From the NCBI RefSeq assembly GCF_000252125.1, contig NZ_AHKF01000010.1, positions 186,001 through 250,000 on the forward strand: a DNA stretch of 64,000 nucleotides. Reading direction: 5' to 3'. Under the pieces are notes generated by a model. That model saw only the letters and a program-made list of their open reading frames with translations. It was not told the origin of the DNA and made no database searches. Every line of letters begins with the position of its first letter. Positions within the stretch are counted from its first letter, which is position 1. This stretch comes from Flavobacterium frigoris PS1. Lineage in GTDB: Bacteria; Bacteroidota; Bacteroidia; Flavobacteriales; Flavobacteriaceae. Positions 34,359 through 43,746 of this stretch are shown piece after piece. The translations under genes were made by a program, and so were the position numbers.

Positions 34359-37300
34359 TTAATTATTTGTGGTAATAATTGAAACAAACTCCCCAACAAC
34401 TCTCATAGAAGCACTATTTTCTTCATTGATAATAATATCTTTATAGGAAGAATCAAATGAATTAGGTTTTAAAGCAATTGATTTGTGTTCATAACCTTCT
34501 TCAGTTACTGATTTTTCACTTGAATAGGTCTTAATTGTAAAAGCCGAATTGAAATCTTGATCTTGAATGTCAATATTTTCAACTAAAACTATTTTTCCGT
34601 TTCTACTACCACCGGTATAAGGCTTAAATAAACAAATTGAGCCATTAGGAATCACTCTACTCATTGATTCTCCAATTATTTTACATGCAAAATAGTCACT
34701 TTGAGAATTTGCAGGTCCTTCAATTAGTGTAAATTCTTTCTCAGATTGAATTTCACTAAATGTTCCAGCTGCTGCATAGAAATCATATAAAGGGATTGGA
34801 TTCTGTAAAATTGGTTCAAAATCTATAGTTGATTGAAACTCGTTCTTTTCTGCTTTCTTTTGAGGTTTTTCAGCTTTAACGGTTATTTTTTCTTCCAAAT
34901 AATTATACATCGAAGGTGAAACCGGATTTGCTAAATTGAACCGGATTTTAACAACTGAAACTTGTTTCCCGCTATCGTTACCCATCGTGGTTTGCTCAAT
35001 CTGATTCATTTCAGGGCTGACTTCTCCCATATAATAAAAGTCCATTCCTTCATCATTATTTTTTTTGATAAAAAGAGGAAGTCTAATTGGACCGTTTTCG
35101 CCCAGAATAGATTGAACGTCATTACTATTTATTTTTCTATTTGATTTTGACATCCAATCAAATTCCTTAGTATTTACAAACTTATCTTCATATTTAGTAG
35201 ATTCAGATATGTCTTCTTCTTTGTGATAGTTTACAAAAATAGGACAATGAGTATTGTCGGGACTTACTAAATACCCTCCTACATTTTGTGCTACTGGATT
35301 TTCTTTAGTGTTCAATATTCTAAAAACATCTTTTCGCGAATATTTTCGATAAAGTAAAAACCCTTTTTGCCAATTATGAGCTTCAAATAGTTTGTTAAAT
35401 TCATAGATGGAATAATCGGTACAATCAATTAGAAATGTTTTAAATGTCTCTTGACTTAAATAAGAGAGAAATGTAGTTGAGAATATAAAATTTTCGTTCT
35501 CTAATCTTATAATATTCAAATTATAAATATCCTTTACAGAAATCAGCTTCCCTTCTTTTTTTTCTCTAATAAATTCAAAATTTAAGTTTGTGATACAAGA
35601 TTGAATTGTTTCATCAGAAACGGTATAATAATACTTTTTTAATATAGTTTCTTTTAAACTAGTTAATGAAAGCTGTCCATTGCTAATTAATAGTTTGATG
35701 ATTAAGCTTTCTTCAACTCTTTTTGAATTATTTATTTCTTTAGCAAACAATTCTAAAAGTTTAATTTGTTCTCTTTCAAATTCGGAATTGTATTCTTGCT
35801 CAACTTTGATAATGAAATTATAATACGAATTAGAATAAGTAACATATAAATATGGATCTCTAGAGCCATGCTTTATAAAATCCATCATCATTGGTATTCT
35901 ACCAAGCTTAAATTTTAACAAGTTGTAATCTTTCTTCAAATCAGAGAACAATTGCATGTTTGCAGAGTCAATGGATTGAAATATTTTCTCTTTAGTGATT
36001 TCGTCAAAGTTAATTGTCGACGAGCCGGGAATCATCCTACTACCTTCAGTGACTAATTTTCGAAGGGAATCTTTGTTGTATGAAGTATCGCCATAAAGTG
36101 CAATTGGAATTAGATAGTTGTTTTCATAGTTTCCAATAAAATCAATAACAGTCACATAGTTTTTCCCTTCAACTTTTCTTAATCCTCTACCTAATTGCTG
36201 AATAAAAATGATAGCTGATTCAGTTGGTCGAAGCATAATAATCTGATTGATTTTAGGAATGTCAATACCTTCATTGAAAATATCAACTGTAAAAATGTAA
36301 TCAAGTTTGTCACGTATGTTATCCGATTCTAATCTTTCAATTGCGTTTGCTCTTTCTACTTCTGTACTATCACCAGTTAAGGATATTGATTTAAGTCCAT
36401 TTGAATTAAATAAGTCGGATAGTTCAATAGCTTCTTTTTTTCTAGAACAAAAAATTAATCCTCTAGTAATACCGTTATCACTTCCGTAAAACTTCGCTTG
36501 TTCTATTATTCTTTTTACTCTTTCGGCAGAAACTAATAAGTTAAAGTCTGATTTATTGTCAATCACATTACTGTCGATTAATAAATCGGAGACACCATAA
36601 TAATGAAATGGGCTGAGCATTTCTTCTTCCATTGCTCGGTTTAACCGAATCTCATAAGCAATATTGTGGTCAAATAATTGAAATATATCGTTACCATCAG
36701 TTCGTTCAGGAGTAGCTGTCATTCCCAAGAGAAACTGTGGTTCAAAATAATCTATTAAACGCAAGTATGAATCTGCACCAGATCTATGCGTTTCATCAAT
36801 GATTATATAATCAAAATGATCTTTTGCAAAGCTTTTGAGATGTGCTGATTTTGAAATTGTTTGAATTGTTGAAAACACGAAATCACATTCTAATTCTCGC
36901 TTTTCACCAGAATACAACCCCATTGTTTTATTTTCTCCAAAAACTTTTTGAAAGGTCTTTAATGAATCCTTTGCAATGGTCAATCGATGTACTACAAACA
37001 GCAACTTTTTAGGATTAAATTCTTTTGCATCGAATGCTGATAAATAAGTTTTTCCTGTTCCTGTTGCAGATATTATTAAAGCTTTGTTTTTATTGTCCTT
37101 TCGTAAATTTTCTAAATTTCCCAATGCTTCTATTTGCATTGCATTAGGAGTTGTTGGAGTTATGGTTTCATTTAACCCTTCGATTTTACTTGTTAGAAAT
37201 TGCTTTTTATAAATTTCTTCGTAACGAAAAATATAATCAGTTGTAACTGGTGTTGCTTTTGCAAAATCAGTTTGGAATTCACCGAGTACATTTTCAACTA

Positions 37301-37793
37301 AACCACTTTCATCTAAGGCCGAGACTTTAATATTCCATTCCTTGTTGGTTGATAAGGCTTGGGCCGTTAAATTACTACTACCAACAATTAGATTGTAATG
37401 ATCATTATTTTTAAAAATGTAACCTTTGGCATGCGCGTTTCCAGTTGTAGCAATTCTTAAGTCAATATTTTTAAAACGTAATAACCTCTTTAATGCCTCA
37501 GGTTGGGTAAAATTCAGATATTGTGAAACTAAAATTTGGCCTTTTATTTCACGATTTTCTAATTCTTTTAATTTGTTAATTATTGTTGCAACTCCACTTG
37601 TTGTAACAAACGCTACAGAAATATAAAACTGATTGCAATTTTCAAGTTCTTGAAGTATTGTTGAAAGTACTTTTTTTGCTGGTTTTTTTTGATTGACAAG
37701 TAACTCCGGCTGATAAGCTGCGTCAGATAAAACATTTTTATCCACGTAGCCAGTTTGTAAACTGGAATTGAAAATTTGAATTATCTTATCCAT
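34359..37793 (-). CDS. PLD-SF2 helicase-DUF3427 protein with C-terminal S24/LexA-like domain
   Basis: This 1144-residue cytoplasmic protein is a multidomain nucleic-acid enzyme. Order: PLD-type nuclease domain (about 1-180, HAKGY with His121 and Lys123, GSSN at 138-141); SF2 helicase (about 215-560: SATGTGKT 242-249, DETH 333-336, TAT 359-361, QLGRGLRK 533-540); a long DUF3427-type region; and an S24 domain (about 999-1144) with cleavage-site-like AAAG at 1008-1010, Ser1043 in GESMS and candidate Lys1088. Such PLD-helicases occur in defence islands. The gene overlaps the upstream NUDIX gene by 8 bases. Role in phage defence is inference. Confidence 0.88.
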   Translation of the reverse strand: MDKIIQIFNSSLQTGYVDKNVLSDAAYQPELLVNQKKPAKKVLSTILQELENCNQFYISVAFVTTSGVATIINKLKELENREIKGQILVSQYLNFTQPEALKRLLRFKNIDLRIATTGNAHAKGYIFKNNDHYNLIVGSSNLTAQALSTNKEWNIKVSALDESGLVENVLGEFQTDFAKATPVTTDYIFRYEEIYKKQFLTSKIEGLNETITPTTPNAMQIEALGNLENLRKDNKNKALIISATGTGKTYLSAFDAKEFNPKKLLFVVHRLTIAKDSLKTFQKVFGENKTMGLYSGEKRELECDFVFSTIQTISKSAHLKSFAKDHFDYIIIDETHRSGADSYLRLIDYFEPQFLLGMTATPERTDGNDIFQLFDHNIAYEIRLNRAMEEEMLSPFHYYGVSDLLIDSNVIDNKSDFNLLVSAERVKRIIEQAKFYGSDNGITRGLIFCSRKKEAIELSDLFNSNGLKSISLTGDSTEVERANAIERLESDNIRDKLDYIFTVDIFNEGIDIPKINQIIMLRPTESAIIFIQQLGRGLRKVEGKNYVTVIDFIGNYENNYLIPIALYGDTSYNKDSLRKLVTEGSRMIPGSSTINFDEITKEKIFQSIDSANMQLFSDLKKDYNLLKFKLGRIPMMMDFIKHGSRDPYLYVTYSNSYYNFIIKVEQEYNSEFEREQIKLLELFAKEINNSKRVEESLIIKLLISNGQLSLTSLKETILKKYYYTVSDETIQSCITNLNFEFIREKKEGKLISVKDIYNLNIIRLENENFIFSTTFLSYLSQETFKTFLIDCTDYSIYEFNKLFEAHNWQKGFLLYRKYSRKDVFRILNTKENPVAQNVGGYLVSPDNTHCPIFVNYHKEEDISESTKYEDKFVNTKEFDWMSKSNRKINSNDVQSILGENGPIRLPLFIKKNNDEGMDFYYMGEVSPEMNQIEQTTMGNDSGKQVSVVKIRFNLANPVSPSMYNYLEEKITVKAEKPQKKAEKNEFQSTIDFEPILQNPIPLYDFYAAAGTFSEIQSEKEFTLIEGPANSQSDYFACKIIGESMSRVIPNGSICLFKPYTGGSRNGKIVLVENIDIQDQDFNSAFTIKTYSSEKSVTEEGYEHKSIALKPNSFDSSYKDIIINEENSASMRVVGEFVSIITTNN

Positions 37794-38181
37794 TCATTAT
37801 TAATTTATTTACAATCGGGATATCTGCCGCTGCCCAATCAAGCTTTTTAAGTTCGCTAATAGGTAACCATTCTTGAGCAATATGTTCATTTAGGATGAGT
37901 TCTTTAGATGTTGCTTCACAAATAAAACTATGCATTGTTAATTCAAAATCTGGGTATTGATGAATAACTGTAAGAAACAAAGATTTAATATCTGTTACAA
38001 CATCAAGTTCTTCAACTAATTCACGTTTTAAGGCTTCTTTTTGTGTTTCACCTTCTTCTATTTTTCCGCCTGGAAATTCAAATTTCTCTGATATATACGA
38101 TAACTTATTTTTGGGTCTTTGAACACACAAAATTTTATCTTCAAAATATATTATTGCTGCAACGACTTCAACTTTTTTCAT
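37786..38181 (-). CDS. MutT-like NUDIX hydrolase coupled to the PLD-helicase
   Basis: The 131-residue enzyme has a full Nudix box at 39-61 (Gly39, Glu45, Arg53-Glu54, Glu57-Glu58), FEFPGGK before it, and QRP at 21-23, as in 8-oxo-dGTP-type MutT. It should hydrolyse a nucleoside diphosphate linked to X. The ATG at 38181 is preferred to one at 38205 because MKKVEVVAAII is the normal MutT start. It is the first gene of the pair: its stop overlaps the helicase start by 8 bases. The specific substrate is unknown. Confidence 0.88.
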   Translation of the reverse strand: MKKVEVVAAIIYFEDKILCVQRPKNKLSYISEKFEFPGGKIEEGETQKEALKRELVEELDVVTDIKSLFLTVIHQYPDFELTMHSFICEATSKELILNEHIAQEWLPISELKKLDWAAADIPIVNKLIMNG

Positions 38182-38257
38182 TCTTAACCTTTGTTTCTCG
38201 TACATACTCTTTCTATGTAGAATGAGTGTTCTACTATATTTTTATTTTTAAGCTATA

Positions 38258-38265
38258 CAAATATA
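38258..38265 (-). promoter_or_regulatory. -7 box of the NUDIX-helicase operon
   Basis: On the minus strand TATATTTG is a perfect TAnnTTTG, 76 bases upstream of the NUDIX ATG. TTG candidates lie 12-15 bases further up, a little close. Confidence 0.45.
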
Positions 38266-38716
38266 TAGGTTTATTCTCAACAACTGCGACGTTTTGAGTT
38301 CTTATCATTTTTTTCCTTTTGCAAATTTTAAGTAGTAAAAAACAACGTTTTTTAAATTGAATAGACTTTAATTGAAATATCAAATTCTCGTAGAATCAAA
38401 TCTCTTATAGCCCTGACTGCAATCGAATTCCTGATGCAATAGACTGTTGTTTTTCGAGGGGTAAAAGTGCGAGTGCAAGAAGCTACGCTTTTACATTTTA
38501 CAGAAAGAAGGCTAATTTATCGAATGATTTCAGTATTAAGTACTTTAGAAAGACTTTCAAACCAGACTCCATTTACAAACGAGGTTAACTGAATCTAGGG
38601 GTTATTAAAAAAGCGCATCGGTAATCTTGAAAAACTATATAGATAAAAAGGTTGTAGTAAAAGAGGATTTAGTTATTTTGGGGATAATAACGAAGTTGAT
38701 GTAAAAAACACAGCAA
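38266..38716. other. Intergenic region with a decayed repeat
   Basis: No gene is seen between the divergent NUDIX genes. The central part holds a degraded repeat (38409-38514); the rest is AT-rich spacer. Confidence 0.4.
38409..38514. repeat. Flavobacterial palindromic intergenic repeat, copy 2 (degraded)
   Basis: It starts AGCCCTGACTGCAATCG, has CGAGGGGTAAAAGTGCGAG in the middle and ends GAAAGAAGGCTA. These follow the same end signature as copies at 21604 and 45202 but with more changes. Confidence 0.4.
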
Positions 38717-39115
38717 ATGGAAATAATTGATAAGCTAGCTTGGATTGAAATTGTAAACAAGAAAATTCTTTCTACAAGATCTTTTGGAAAGGATAAATTC
38801 TATATCCCCGGAGGTAAAAGGGAAAATTTTGAGACTGACGAGCAAGCTCTATGTAGAGAAATAAAAGAAGAGCTTAGTGTTAATTTAATTTCTGATACAC
38901 TAGAATTTATTGGGGTTTTTCAAGCTCAAGCTCATGGACATTCTGCAGGCACCTTTGTAAAGATGACTTGTTATTCTGCAAACTATACTGGACTACTAAG
39001 AGCAGATTCAGAAATCGAAGAAATGGTATGGCTAAATTATTCAGATAAAGATAAAATATCTGAAGTGGATAAGTTGATTTTTGATTTCTTAAAAAAGAAA
39101 AACGTGTTAGAGTAA
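38717..39115 (+). CDS. NUDIX hydrolase
   Basis: The 132-residue protein has a complete Nudix box from Gly33 (Glu39, Arg47-Glu48, Glu51-Glu52) preceded by FYIPGGK. The order and spacing are those of small NUDIX pyrophosphatases. It is not similar enough to the NUDIX at 37786 to be a recent copy. It stands alone, and its substrate is unknown. Confidence 0.85.
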   Translation: MEIIDKLAWIEIVNKKILSTRSFGKDKFYIPGGKRENFETDEQALCREIKEELSVNLISDTLEFIGVFQAQAHGHSAGTFVKMTCYSANYTGLLRADSEIEEMVWLNYSDKDKISEVDKLIFDFLKKKNVLE

Positions 39116-39427
39116 GCACTTGTCAGTCAGTCATTCTTTGAATTTTCATACAAGAAAAGCCGTTCTATCTTGCATCTTCAGTATCAAACATCTTAGAAAT
39201 ACTTTTTTGCAATTTTTGGCTGGTATTTTGACCACTCTCAATTGAATGTGTTTATAGCTTTAGCTCCTGGCTTTTTTCAGGTAGTTTTAAGCGCTTGTAA
39301 ATGCGTTCCTATGTATTTGTAAGAATTTTAGTTTTTGGCTTGTTGTGGTGTGTCGAGATGTAGTATGTAAAATAAAAGCTACTCCAAATCGCGAGCTTTC
39401 ATCAAATACGAAAGTAGTAAAAACAAA
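39116..39427. other. Intergenic region before tRNA-Asn
   Basis: No gene or clear signal is seen apart from the tRNA terminator at its right edge. Its short reading frames have no family pattern. Confidence 0.4.
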
Positions 39428-39455
39428 AAAGACCTTACATTGCTGTAAAGTCTTT
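39428..39455 (-). terminator. Terminator of tRNA-Asn
   Basis: AAAGACCTTACA (39428-39439) pairs with TGTAAAGTCTTT (39444-39455) with one mismatch or wobble. On the minus strand it is followed by a T-rich run, just 9 bases beyond the tRNA 3' end. Confidence 0.8.
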
Positions 39456-39463
39456 TTAAAAAG

Positions 39464-39537
39464 CTCCCTCTCTTGGGCTCGAACCAAGGACCCTCTGATT
39501 AACAGTCAGATGCTCTAACCAACTGAGCTAAGAAGGA
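39464..39537 (-). tRNA. tRNA-Asn (anticodon GTT)
   Basis: The 74-nt cloverleaf is complete: acceptor TCCTTCT/AGAGGGA (one G-U), D arm GCTC/GAGC, anticodon loop CTGTTAA with GTT, T arm CTTGG-TTCGAGC-CCAAG, discriminator G. CCA is not encoded. Confidence 0.96.
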
Positions 39538-39676
39538 AACTGTATGTCTATATTCTGGTAATGAATGAACGTTTTTGTGTGCTTATTGCTGATGTTTGTT
39601 TCAGCTGTAAAGCGGTGCAAAGATAGGGGTAAATTTGATATCTGCAAGCAAAAATTAAACTTTTTTCACTTTTTTT

Positions 39677-41020
39677 TTACTTGCCTACAATTGCTTTATA
39701 AATGTCATTTCCGTTAGCAAATAGTAGTAGTGTTATAAGTAATACGAAACCAACCATTTGTGCATTCTCTAGGAATTTGTCGCTTGGTTTTTTACCTGAA
39801 ATTATTTCGTATAATAAAAACATTACATGTCCACCATCAAGTGCCGGAATAGGTAATAAGTTCATAACACCTAGCATAATTGATAATAATGCCGTGATGG
39901 TCCAGAAAGTTTCCCAGCTCCATGTACTTGGGAAAATATCAAATATGGCTTTAAAACCACCTACTTGTTTGTATGCACCTGTACTTGGACTAAAAATCAT
40001 CTTTAGTTGTTTCCCGTAACCTACTAACTGATCTTTTCCTTTTGTGATTCCTACCGGAATTGATTCCATAAAAGTGAATTCTTGCGTACTCACCTTGTAG
40101 TAGCCTAGTTTTTCTAGGTTAGCGATGCTTAAACCTCCTACACCTACACCTAGTTTTCCTTCTTTATCAACCGTTATTGGAACTTGTGTTTCTTTTTGAT
40201 CTCTAAGAACAACAGTTGAAATCGTTTTTCCTTTGTTGTTATCCAAAATTGTCTTTGCTTCATCAAAGTATTTTATTTTTTGACCATTAAGGGCAAGAAC
40301 TAAATCCTTTGGCTCTAAAGCAGTATTCACTGATCCTTCTGAAACGCCACTAATTACAAATGGCATTCTGATTCCTACAAGGGTGCTTTTTTCAAACTTT
40401 GACAATTGATCGATAAAATCAATAGGCATTTGTATTTCTTGTTGGCTTCCGTTTCTTTCGATCAACACTTTTTTAGACATGATGATTTTCATGTTGATGT
40501 CGTTGTCAAACCTAGCTATTTTTTGGCCATCTGCTGAGATGATTTTATCTCCAGTTTTAAAACCTGCATTTATCATGGCTTGATTCTCGATCAATACACC
40601 GTCTTGAAAGTCAGAGTTAGCAATATAAGTATCACCGTAAGCAAATGCCATCCCGATGTAAATGATGAATGCCAAAATGAAATTTACCGTAACACCACCC
40701 AACATGATGATCAAACGTTGGTAAGCCGGTTTAGATCTGAATTCCCATGGTTGAGGTGGCAAAGCCATTTGTTCCTTGTCCATGCTCTCATCAATCATTC
40801 CAGAAATTTTCACATAGCCACCCAAAGGCAACCAGCCAATTCCGTATTCCGTTTCTCCGATTTTCTTTTTTATAAGAGAATATTTGACATCAAAAAACAA
40901 GTAAAATTTTTCGACTCTGGTTTTAAATAACTTAGCAGGAATAAAATGTCCTAGTTCGTGAAGTATAATAAGTAATGATAAACTCAATAAAAATTGAGAA
41001 AGCTTGATAAATAAATCCAT
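39677..41020 (-). CDS. rseP: RIP zinc metalloprotease RseP (site-2 protease)
   Basis: RseP cuts membrane-anchored substrates inside the bilayer, for example anti-sigma factors and signal peptide remnants. The 447-residue protein has the HELGH zinc motif at 21-25 in the first membrane helix, a periplasmic PDZ region (about 200-300) and the C-terminal LLPIPALDGGH, where Asp is the third ligand. Length and layout match E. coli RseP. It has its own promoter at 41050-41083. The tRNA-Asn lies downstream in the same direction. Confidence 0.95.
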   Translation of the reverse strand: MDLFIKLSQFLLSLSLLIILHELGHFIPAKLFKTRVEKFYLFFDVKYSLIKKKIGETEYGIGWLPLGGYVKISGMIDESMDKEQMALPPQPWEFRSKPAYQRLIIMLGGVTVNFILAFIIYIGMAFAYGDTYIANSDFQDGVLIENQAMINAGFKTGDKIISADGQKIARFDNDINMKIIMSKKVLIERNGSQQEIQMPIDFIDQLSKFEKSTLVGIRMPFVISGVSEGSVNTALEPKDLVLALNGQKIKYFDEAKTILDNNKGKTISTVVLRDQKETQVPITVDKEGKLGVGVGGLSIANLEKLGYYKVSTQEFTFMESIPVGITKGKDQLVGYGKQLKMIFSPSTGAYKQVGGFKAIFDIFPSTWSWETFWTITALLSIMLGVMNLLPIPALDGGHVMFLLYEIISGKKPSDKFLENAQMVGFVLLITLLLFANGNDIYKAIVGK

Positions 41021-41049
41021 TTTTAAATTTTAATTCTTTTTACAACTCA

Positions 41050-41083
41050 CAAAAGTAAGGTTTTCTATTTGTTTAATTTACAA
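41050..41083 (-). promoter_or_regulatory. Promoter of rseP
   Basis: On the minus strand TTG (41081-41083), a 23-base spacer and TACTTTTG (41050-41057) fit the consensus, 29 bases before the ATG. Confidence 0.6.
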
Positions 41084-41219
41084 TAATTGTTCCATAGCAT
41101 TTTAAATGTTTGTTAATTAATAGAATTTGAATGTTTCCTTTGACGGATGTCCCGTAACTTTACTTTTCGAAAACGGTTTTACCGTTAGCCTTATTTATAA
41201 TGTAATAAAAACAACAAGT

Positions 41220-42287
41220 ATGCCTTCAAAATTATTTTCACCACTCCAAATAAAAAGTACTACGCTAAAAAACAGAATCGCCATTTCACCCATGTGTCAA
41301 TATTCAGCAACAGATGGTTTTGCCAATGATTGGCATCTCGTACATCTAGGCAGCCGTGCCATTGGTGGTGCGGGACTCATCATTCAGGAAGCGACCTCAG
41401 TTTCTCCAGAAGGCCGTATCTCTCCAGGAGATTTAGGGCTTTGGAAAGATGAACAAATGGATAAGATGAAAGTTATAAATCAATTCATCATTGGTCAAAA
41501 TGCAGTTCCCGGAATACAATTGGCGCATGCCGGTCGTAAAGCCAGTGCAGCATCGCCTTGGGAAGGCAGTAAGAAAATTTTCCCCGCTGATGGTGGATGG
41601 GAAACCGTAGCGCCAAGCGCAATAGGGTATCATGATGATGAGACGCCAATTGCCTTAGATAAAACAGGAATCCAAAAAGTGATTTCCGATTTCAAATCAG
41701 CTACTAAAAGAGCAGTGGAAGCGGGTTTTCAAGTAATGGAAATTCATGCAGCACATGGCTATTTGCTACATCAGTTTTTATCGCCATTGTCTAATTTAAG
41801 AACGGACGAATATGGCGGAAGTTTTGAGAACAGAGCGCGCTTGACGATGCAAGTGTTGGAGGTGGTTCAATCAGAATGGCCAAAAGACTTTCCGTTATTT
41901 GTTAGAATTTCAGCCAGCGACTGGGCAGCGGGAGGATGGAATATTGAGGAATCAGTACAACTTTCGAAAATACTAAAAGAAAAAGGCGTTGATTTAATCG
42001 ATGTCTCTTCAGGGGGATTGGTTTCTCACCAACAAATTCCGTTGGGACCGAATTACCAAGTTCCTTTTGCCGAAAGCATAAAAAAAGAAGTAGGAATTAT
42101 GACTGGCGCCGTAGGTCTAATTACCGAAGCCAAGCAAGCCGAAGAAATTGTGGCTTCTGGAAAAGCTGATTTGGTGTTGTTTGCTAGAGAGTCGTTGAGA
42201 GATCCTAATCTGGGATTGACATTTGCATATGAGCTACAGGAAGATGTGAAATGGCCTAATCAATACGATAGAGCTAAAATCAGATAA
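41220..42287 (+). CDS. NADH:flavin oxidoreductase, YqjM-type old yellow enzyme
   Basis: This 355-residue FMN enzyme reduces activated C=C bonds of enones and similar electrophiles with NAD(P)H. Visible family marks are PMCQYSA (redox-modulating Cys of the YqjM class), HLGSRAIGGAGL, the HAAHGYLLHQFLSPLSN segment with two substrate-binding His, and DEYGGSFENR. The start at 41220 (MPSKLFSPLQI) is chosen because the longer frame adds 31 residues with no family match. It stands alone; a repeat-filled spacer follows. Confidence 0.92.
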   Translation: MPSKLFSPLQIKSTTLKNRIAISPMCQYSATDGFANDWHLVHLGSRAIGGAGLIIQEATSVSPEGRISPGDLGLWKDEQMDKMKVINQFIIGQNAVPGIQLAHAGRKASAASPWEGSKKIFPADGGWETVAPSAIGYHDDETPIALDKTGIQKVISDFKSATKRAVEAGFQVMEIHAAHGYLLHQFLSPLSNLRTDEYGGSFENRARLTMQVLEVVQSEWPKDFPLFVRISASDWAAGGWNIEESVQLSKILKEKGVDLIDVSSGGLVSHQQIPLGPNYQVPFAESIKKEVGIMTGAVGLITEAKQAEEIVASGKADLVLFARESLRDPNLGLTFAYELQEDVKWPNQYDRAKIR

Positions 42288-42577
42288 TTTTTTGAAACAT
42301 ATAAGTCATATAAGTTTTTTAACTGCTGGTTTTTTGTAACATATAAGTCATGGAAGTTTTAGATAGTGTAAAATAATAACGAGTAAGCTTATTCTATTTC
42401 TTAGATGACTTATATGTTTAAATTTAAAGACAAAGAATTTAAAAAAAATCCGCGATAATCTGTTTCATCCGCGTCCCATAAGAGAATACAGAGTAATTCC
42501 AATCTAAGTCTTATATGACTTATAAATTAAAGATTAAAAACGCGATTAATCCGCGTTCCATAAAAACACAACAACCT
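42288..42577. repeat. Spacer with repeated ACATATAAGTCAT motif
   Basis: The 13-mer occurs directly at 42297-42309 and 42339-42351 and inverted at 42405-42417; a partial inverted copy starts at 42515. A 12-base part of it recurs at 62237-62248. Two phrases resembling ATCCGCG also recur here. No gene is present. Confidence 0.65.
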
Positions 42578-43618
42578 ATGAAAAAAATAAAAACAGCTTT
42601 GCTTTCCTATGGAATGTCCGGAAAAGTGTTTCATGCACCATTTCTGGAATTTCATTCTGGATTTGAATTGCTGGGATCTTGGGAAAGAAGCAAGAAATTG
42701 ATACAACTGGATTATCCAGATGTGAAGAGTTATCCCACTTTGGAATCAGTTCTCGAAGAGGATGTTGATTTGGTAGTCGTTAATACACCAGTGGGAACTC
42801 ATTTTGAATATGCCAAAAAAGTGCTGCTAGCAGGAAAACACGCCATAGTCGAAAAAGCATTTACTACCACTGTGGCCGAAGCAGAGGAACTGGCAGCATT
42901 GGCTAAAGAAAAAGGAGTGAAACTGTCGGTTTTTCAAAACAGAAGATGGGACAGTGATCTAAAAACGGTACGACAAGTCCTTTCGGATGGCGTTTTGGGT
43001 GATATTGTGGAAGCCGAATTTCATTTTGACCGCTACAATCCTAACTTGAGTCCAAAGCAACATAAGGAAACTGCCAATGCTGGAGCAGGTACTCTGAAAG
43101 ATTTAGGTCCGCATTTGATAGATCAGGCGCTATATTTATTTGGATTTCCGAACTCTGTTTTTGGTGATGTAAGAATAACACGTGAGCATTCCTTAGTAGA
43201 TGACTGGATTGACATCGTTTTATATTACGATACTTTTAGAGTGAGATTGAAAGCCAGTTTTTTTGTCAGAGAAGCCATTCCGGCCTATCAGCTTCATGGT
43301 AAGAAAGGGTCATTCCTGAAACCGCGCGGAGACGTGCAGGAAGACGATTTGAAATTAGCTAAAAAACCAAATTTAGACAGATGGGGAAAAGAGTCCATAG
43401 AACTAGAGGGAATAGTACACACTGATATAGATGGATCCACTATGCATGGAAAAATCCCGACATTACAAGGGAACTATTATGCCTTTTTTGATGGGGTTTA
43501 CAATTCAATTGCTAATGATACTATCGAGCCAGTAACAGCCCAAGATGGTGTAAGAGTAATGCAAATTATTGAAGCTGTAATTCAAAGTAGCGCTCAGAAA
43601 AAAGCTGTCTATTTGTAG
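42578..43618 (+). CDS. Gfo/Idh/MocA family oxidoreductase
   Basis: The 346-residue enzyme is a two-domain NAD(P)-dependent dehydrogenase of sugars or related compounds: an N-terminal Rossmann fold (KTALLSYGMSGKVFHAPFL, about 5-23; VVNTPVGTHFEYAKKVLLAGKHAIVEKAF near 60-90) and a C-terminal beta-sheet domain. EKAF replaces the usual EKP motif, still with the catalytic Lys. The ATG at 42578 is chosen; the longer frame begins inside a repeat. Similar proteins resemble YvaA/IolW types. Its substrate is unknown. Confidence 0.88.
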   Translation: MKKIKTALLSYGMSGKVFHAPFLEFHSGFELLGSWERSKKLIQLDYPDVKSYPTLESVLEEDVDLVVVNTPVGTHFEYAKKVLLAGKHAIVEKAFTTTVAEAEELAALAKEKGVKLSVFQNRRWDSDLKTVRQVLSDGVLGDIVEAEFHFDRYNPNLSPKQHKETANAGAGTLKDLGPHLIDQALYLFGFPNSVFGDVRITREHSLVDDWIDIVLYYDTFRVRLKASFFVREAIPAYQLHGKKGSFLKPRGDVQEDDLKLAKKPNLDRWGKESIELEGIVHTDIDGSTMHGKIPTLQGNYYAFFDGVYNSIANDTIEPVTAQDGVRVMQIIEAVIQSSAQKKAVYL

Positions 43619-43644
43619 CGTTTTTTAGTAAAAATAGAAAAAAG

Positions 43645-43704
43645 GACCGCAGATTCGCAGATTTTATAAATTTATAGAATCAGTGAATCTGCGGTCTTTT
43701 TTTT
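43645..43704 (+). terminator. Terminator after the Gfo/Idh/MocA gene
   Basis: GACCGCAGATTC (43645-43656) pairs exactly with GAATCTGCGGTC (43685-43696), loop 28 bases with a second small stem possible, followed by a T8 run. Confidence 0.8.
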
Positions 43705-43746
43705 ATAAAAAATAGTACTAGTTTGAGACTTAATTTTTTTGTTTCA

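Noticed and set aside
38717..39115. The second NUDIX gene as part of the helicase system
   Set aside because: It is transcribed in the opposite direction with 535 bases between, and shows no close similarity to the coupled NUDIX.
39702..40019. 105-residue open frame antisense to rseP
   Set aside because: It is a shadow of the rseP codons; no start context or family match.
42288..42577. CRISPR-like array from the repeated 13-mer
   Set aside because: Copies are in both orientations with irregular spacing, there are no uniform spacers and no cas genes.
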